DNA of 64,000 nt from Streptomyces antioxidans. GTDB taxonomy: Bacteria; Actinomycetota; Actinomycetes; Streptomycetales; Streptomycetaceae. The notes beneath the pieces are model-generated. The model searched no databases. It saw only the letters and a list, made by a program, of their open reading frames with translations, and was not told the DNA's origin. The stretch is taken from contig NZ_LAKD02000018.1 of assembly GCF_000968685.2 (NCBI RefSeq), forward strand, positions 108,239 through 172,238, given 5' to 3'. Of this stretch, positions 60,693 through 64,000 are shown in pieces (position 1 is the stretch's first letter; the number at the start of each line of letters is the position of its first letter). Made by a program: the position numbers and the translations under genes.

Positions 60693-61492
60693 AGCCGTTC
60701 CACCGGGGAGTCGACCTGGGCGCGGATCCTGGCGCAGCTGCGGGAGATGAGACGGGAGACATGCATCTGGGAGATGCCCAGCTCCTCGGCGATGCCGGCC
60801 TGGGTCATGTCCTGGAAGAACCGCAGATACAGGATGTGCTGCTCCCGCTCAGGGAGCCGGTTCAGACACGGCTTGACCGATTCCCGGGCGATGACGGTGT
60901 CGTAGCGGGTCTCGGGACGGCCGAGGGTGTCGGCCAGGGAGTAGCCGTCGTCGGCACCGGCGAGTTCGGCGTCCAGGGACAGGGACCGGAAGCTGTCGAT
61001 GGCTTCCATCCCGGTCAGGACGTCCTCTTCGGCCATGTCGGCGGCCCGGGCGACCTGGGCCACGGTCGGGGAGCGGTCGGTGCCTTCGGTCGCGGCGAGG
61101 TACTGAATGGTGGCGCGGACCCTGTTGCGCAACTCCTGCACCCGCCGGGGGACATGGAGGTCCCAGGCGCAGTCGCGGAAGTACCGCTTGAGTTCCCCGA
61201 CGATCGTGGGGATGGCATAGGCCTGGAAGGCGCCTCCGCGCCCCGGGTCGTAGCGGTCGACGGCCTTGACCAGGCCCAGGGCGGCGACCTGTTCCAGGTC
61301 CTCCAGGTTCTCTCCGCGGTTGCGGTAGCGGCGGGCGAGGCGGTGGGCCATCGGCAGCCATGCCCCGACCAGCCTCTCGGCCAGGGCGTCCCGCTCGGGC
61401 CCCTTGGACAGGGCGGCCAGCCGCTCGAAGTCGGCCGTGGTGTCAGGAGTGTCGTCGTGGCGGCGGCGGGCGCCGGTACCCATGGCGCTCAT
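60668..61492 (-). CDS. SigB/SigF-type RNA polymerase sigma factor
   Basis: The 274-residue protein has sigma-70 regions 2 (DLEQVAALGLVKAVDRYDP), 3 and 4 (LPEREQHILYLRFFQDMTQAGIAEELGISQMHVSRL). It has no region 1, which marks the SigB/F/G stress and differentiation group. Such sigmas are usually held by anti-sigma factors, the kind of network in which SpoIIE-type phosphatases act. No anti-sigma gene is adjacent. ATG 61492 follows GAGGA. Confidence 0.93.
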   Translation of the reverse strand: MSAMGTGARRRHDDTPDTTADFERLAALSKGPERDALAERLVGAWLPMAHRLARRYRNRGENLEDLEQVAALGLVKAVDRYDPGRGGAFQAYAIPTIVGELKRYFRDCAWDLHVPRRVQELRNRVRATIQYLAATEGTDRSPTVAQVARAADMAEEDVLTGMEAIDSFRSLSLDAELAGADDGYSLADTLGRPETRYDTVIARESVKPCLNRLPEREQHILYLRFFQDMTQAGIAEELGISQMHVSRLISRSCARIRAQVDSPVERLQSVSASR

Positions 61493-61712
61493 CAAGGTCC
61501 TCTTTTCTCCCTGCTCGGTTCGCTGTTCAGCGGAGCGGGAGGCCGACACGGCACAACTGGGGCTCACAGCGCGCGGTGCGCGCCTCCCGCCAGGTGTGCC
61601 TGCCTTCCGAAGCACCTTGGTCACTGACTCTTCTAGCCAGGGCCACCAACCTCAAACCAAGGGATTCATGAATTCTGGTTCGTGTTCTGTTCTCCGGGAG
61701 CCGCGGCCCGCG

Positions 61713-62309
61713 TCAGCCGCCCATGACCCGACGCCAGATGGCGACGGTGGTCGCGGTCGCGGCGGCGTAGTCCTGCTCGGGGGAGCAGGCCGCGCGGTAG
61801 AAGGTCCGCTCCGTCAGCCAGCACAGTGCGCGGGCCAGCGCGGCGGCCCCGTCGGGGCGGCTCTCGTCGGGGATCCCCGCCCGCGTCAGCACCTGGGTCA
61901 TGGTGCGGGCGAAGGCCTCGACCGTGTCGTTCCACGCGGTTCCGATCACCGGGTGCAGCGCGGAGTAGTCCACGGCCGCCCGCATGACGGTGCCGTGCTC
62001 GCGCCAGACCCGCTCCACGCCCCTGACGGCCCGCTCCATCACCTCGGCGGGTGGGGACTCCGCGTCCTGTGCCGTGCTGTCGGCCCCGGCCCGGATGGTG
62101 CGCAGGGTGCGCTCGACGAGGGCGGCGAGGACCTCGTGCTTGTTGCCGAAGTAGAAGTAGAGGGAGCCGCGTGAGATCCCGGCGCCTTTGGCTATCGCCT
62201 CGACCGTGAGCTCCTCGAGGCCGGTGTGCTCGAGCAGCGCCTCGGCGGCGTCCAGGAGCGCCTGCTCGCGCACGTCCCCCTTTCTCGGGGCGGCACTGCG
62301 CCTTCCCAC
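61713..62309 (-). CDS. TetR family transcriptional regulator
   Basis: The 198-residue protein has a TetR HTH (LEELTVEAIAKGAGISRGSLYFYFGNKHEVL in pieces) and a helical ligand domain. GTG 62309 is chosen because GGGGAGG lies five bases upstream. It lies 47 bases downstream of the SDR gene in the same direction and may be part of its operon. It may recognise the dyad upstream of that SDR. Confidence 0.88.
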   Translation of the reverse strand: MGRRSAAPRKGDVREQALLDAAEALLEHTGLEELTVEAIAKGAGISRGSLYFYFGNKHEVLAALVERTLRTIRAGADSTAQDAESPPAEVMERAVRGVERVWREHGTVMRAAVDYSALHPVIGTAWNDTVEAFARTMTQVLTRAGIPDESRPDGAAALARALCWLTERTFYRAACSPEQDYAAATATTVAIWRRVMGG

Positions 62310-62356
62310 GGTGACCTCCCCTGATCGGCCCTTGTGGGCACTGTACTTCCGCGGGT

Positions 62357-63208
62357 TCACGCGGTGGTGATCTGCGCTCCGCCGGGGAAGTCCGTCGTCC
62401 GCGACAGCTTCTCCCAGCCGCGGATGTCGTCGTCCACCGCCTGCCGGGCCGCCGTGACCAGGCGCAGCGCGTCGGAGCCCAGCACCAGATGGGCGGGGGG
62501 CTCGGGGGCGTCGAGGATGTGCAGCACCGCTTCGGCGGCCTTGCGCGGGTCGCCCAGCTGGTTGCCGCTGGCCGCCGTCCGTGCCTCGCGGAGCGGTGTG
62601 AACAGCGCGTCGTAGTCGGAGACGGTGCGCTCCGCGCGGGTCATCGAACGGCCCGCCCAGTCCGTACGGAACGAACCGGGCTCGATGGCCGTGACCTGGA
62701 TGTTGAACGCGGCGACCTCCTTACGGATGCTCTCGAGCATGCCCTCCAGCGCGAACTTGCTGCCGCAGTAGGCCGACATCCCCGGCACCGCCATCAGGCC
62801 GCCCATGGACGTCACCGCCATCAGGTGGCCCGCGCGCCGCTCGCGCATATGGGGCAGAACGGCCTGGAGCGTCGCCGCGGCCCCGAACACATTGGTCTCG
62901 AACTGCGCACGGACCGCCGACAGGGGCGTCTCCTCGAAGATCCCCTCCAGGCCGTACCCGGCGTTGGCGATGGCCACATCGAGCGGACCGGCGGTGGCCT
63001 CGGCCTCGTCGACCACGGTGCGCACCGCCACGTCATCGGTGACATCCAGCCGCCTGGCGTGGGCCCGTCCCGGCGCCAGGGCCTCGAACGCCTCCCGGTC
63101 GGCTTCCCGGCGCACGGTGCCGACCACCGTATGCCCCGCGTCGAGCGCCCCCTCGGCGAACGCCCGGCCGAGCCCGCTGCTCACACCGGTGATCAGGAAG
63201 GTCTTCAT
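62357..63208 (-). CDS. SDR family oxidoreductase
   Basis: The 283-residue classical SDR has TGVSSGLG (cofactor loop), NAGYG and the catalytic AYCGSK (Tyr-x3-Lys). The C-terminal extension (about 50 residues past the core) is typical of the group often found with TetR regulators. ATG 63208 has a nearby purine-rich site. It lies between the flavin reductase and the TetR gene, and its leader carries a dyad and promoter. Confidence 0.88.
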   Translation of the reverse strand: MKTFLITGVSSGLGRAFAEGALDAGHTVVGTVRREADREAFEALAPGRAHARRLDVTDDVAVRTVVDEAEATAGPLDVAIANAGYGLEGIFEETPLSAVRAQFETNVFGAAATLQAVLPHMRERRAGHLMAVTSMGGLMAVPGMSAYCGSKFALEGMLESIRKEVAAFNIQVTAIEPGSFRTDWAGRSMTRAERTVSDYDALFTPLREARTAASGNQLGDPRKAAEAVLHILDAPEPPAHLVLGSDALRLVTAARQAVDDDIRGWEKLSRTTDFPGGAQITTA

Positions 63209-63283
63209 CTCCGCTCACATCCCTTGGTCGCGCGGTCGCGGCAGCCGCGCCGCGCGGAGGTCTCGGTCTCTCCTCCTTAAAAT

Positions 63284-63317
63284 CTACACCACGTCGATTT
63301 TTTTCATCGCTGTGTAG
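63284..63317 (-). promoter_or_regulatory. Dyad operator upstream of SDR/TetR genes
   Basis: CTACAC (63284-63289) and GTGTAG (63312-63317) form an outer dyad. CGAT (63295-63298) and ATCG (63306-63309) form an inner one around a T run. The site overlaps a likely -10 (TAGATT on the minus strand), so it could repress the SDR promoter. Confidence 0.5.
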
Positions 63318-63340
63318 GCGCCGCGCTGCGGTGCGGGACC

Positions 63341-63862
63341 TCAGGCGGCGGCGGTGTCCCGGTAGCCGCCGAGCCTGCCCTTGTGGAAGACCAGGGGCTC
63401 ACCGGGGCCGGTGGACATGCGCAGCACGCGGGCGACGACGATGACGTGGTCGCCGCCGTCGAGCTCCTGCTCGAGTGCGCAGTCGATCCAGGCGACGGCG
63501 CCGTTGACGCGCGGGGCGCCGTCGGGGGAGGGGTGCCAGGGCACATCGGCGAACTTGTCGCCGCTCCTGCGGGACAGCGACCGGCACACCGCGTCCTGTC
63601 CCTCGGCGAGGACGCTCGCGCTGAACCGGCCGCCGTGACGGACCCTGGGCCAGCTGCCGGAGGTGCGGGCGACGCTGAAGGCGACCAGCGGAGGCTCCAG
63701 GGAGAGCGATGCGAAAGTCCCGACGATCAGGCCGACGGGCCGGGCCGAGGCGGGTTCCACGGCGGTCACCGCCACCACACCGGTGGGCAGGTGGGACATG
63801 ACGTGCCGGAAGTCCAGCTGGTCGATGCGGAGGCCGGGGCGGGTGGGTGGGGCGGTGGTCAT
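63341..63862 (-). CDS. Flavin reductase family protein
   Basis: The 173-residue protein matches the FMN-binding flavin reductase family (FRHVMSHLPTGVVAVTA, GLIVGTFASLSLEPPLVAFSV, HVIVVARVL). It supplies reduced flavin to two-component monooxygenases. The gene is followed on the minus strand by the SDR and preceded by the gene at the right edge, so a monooxygenase partner may lie outside the window. Confidence 0.9.
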   Translation of the reverse strand: MTTAPPTRPGLRIDQLDFRHVMSHLPTGVVAVTAVEPASARPVGLIVGTFASLSLEPPLVAFSVARTSGSWPRVRHGGRFSASVLAEGQDAVCRSLSRRSGDKFADVPWHPSPDGAPRVNGAVAWIDCALEQELDGGDHVIVVARVLRMSTGPGEPLVFHKGRLGGYRDTAAA

Positions 63863-63934
63863 GGTGATGCTTGCTCCCTTCGATGTGACGGGTCAGGCCG
63901 GTGCGTAGACAGGTCAGGTCAGTGCGGTGACGGG

Positions 63935-64000
63935 TCAGGCCAGCGCGCCCACCGCGCCCGGCAGTTGGCCGCCCTCGTGCCGCGCGGCGCGGATCCCGGA
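63935..64000 (-). CDS. C-terminal end of a gene running off the window
   Basis: The last 21 codons of a minus-strand frame are visible (RAARHEGGQLPGAVGALA, then TGA). It precedes the flavin reductase in the same direction. A monooxygenase partner would be a natural guess, but these residues alone do not identify it. A repeated GGTCAGGCC motif occurs around its stop (about 63888-63940). Confidence 0.4.
   Translation of the reverse strand, partial: SGIRAARHEGGQLPGAVGALA

Noticed and set aside
61713..64000. Start of an antibiotic biosynthesis cluster
   Set aside because: Only a flavin reductase, SDR and regulator are visible; no synthase or tailoring set is in the window.

Overview
The window is chromosomal DNA from a high-GC actinomycete, almost certainly a Streptomyces. 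Third codon positions are nearly all G or C, GTG and TTG starts are frequent, many genes overlap by ATGA or GTGA, and the family content is typical: SpoIIE-type phosphatases with PAS domains, a SigB-like sigma factor, Tat and Sec secreted glycoside hydrolases, and many one-component regulators. I saw no rRNA, tRNA, CRISPR array, insertion sequence or prophage.

Region 1 (1-16.4 kb) holds small regulator/enzyme pairs. A TetR regulator and an epimerase diverge around a duplicated operator. A MarR regulator and a dienelactone hydrolase diverge around a perfect palindrome. An AraC regulator lies ahead of a short-chain dehydrogenase. There is a three-gene membrane protein/histidine kinase/response regulator operon, plus two PAS/SpoIIE signalling proteins, a serine hydrolase, a secreted tannase-like hydrolase and a nitrilase-fold enzyme. 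Two short decayed gene fragments are visible between genes: a histidine-kinase H-box at 3.5 kb and the end of a maleylpyruvate-isomerase-like gene at 11.2 kb.

Region 2 (16.5-24.4 kb) is a catabolic locus. A DeoR regulator and a polyol-type MFS permease diverge from a tightly coupled five-gene operon: HAD phosphatase, 2-hydroxyacid dehydrogenase, FGGY kinase, DhaK-DhaL kinase and RpiB-type isomerase. The content points to a tetritol or pentitol, or the matching ketose, as substrate.

Region 3 (24.3-36.3 kb) is dominated by secreted polysaccharide hydrolases: GH64 and GH16 beta-1,3-glucanases, three GH18 chitinases, a GH88-like hydrolase and a beta-helix protein. Together they look like a set for breaking fungal cell walls. 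Several promoters carry TGGTC..GACCA elements like those of chitinase genes, and one carries a CebR-like palindrome. Two neighbouring genes share a 361-bp ricin-lectin segment that differs at only two positions.

Region 4 (36.4-48.1 kb) joins a ribose-type ABC importer and a mandelate-racemase-like dehydratase with a GntR regulator. A histidine phosphatase and two FGGY kinases, divergent from a second DeoR regulator, follow.

Region 5 (48.2-53.0 kb) is an alpha-L-fucosidase operon with a CUT1 ABC importer. Its promoter contains a GntR-like operator and is followed by a possible short leader ORF.

Region 6 (53.1-64 kb) has an alpha/beta hydrolase, a cobalamin riboswitch controlling cbtB-cbtA, a TetR/FAD-monooxygenase pair, RidA, an NmrA-like protein, a WYL regulator, a threonine-dehydratase-like enzyme, a SigB-type sigma factor, and an SDR/TetR/flavin-reductase group that runs off the right edge.
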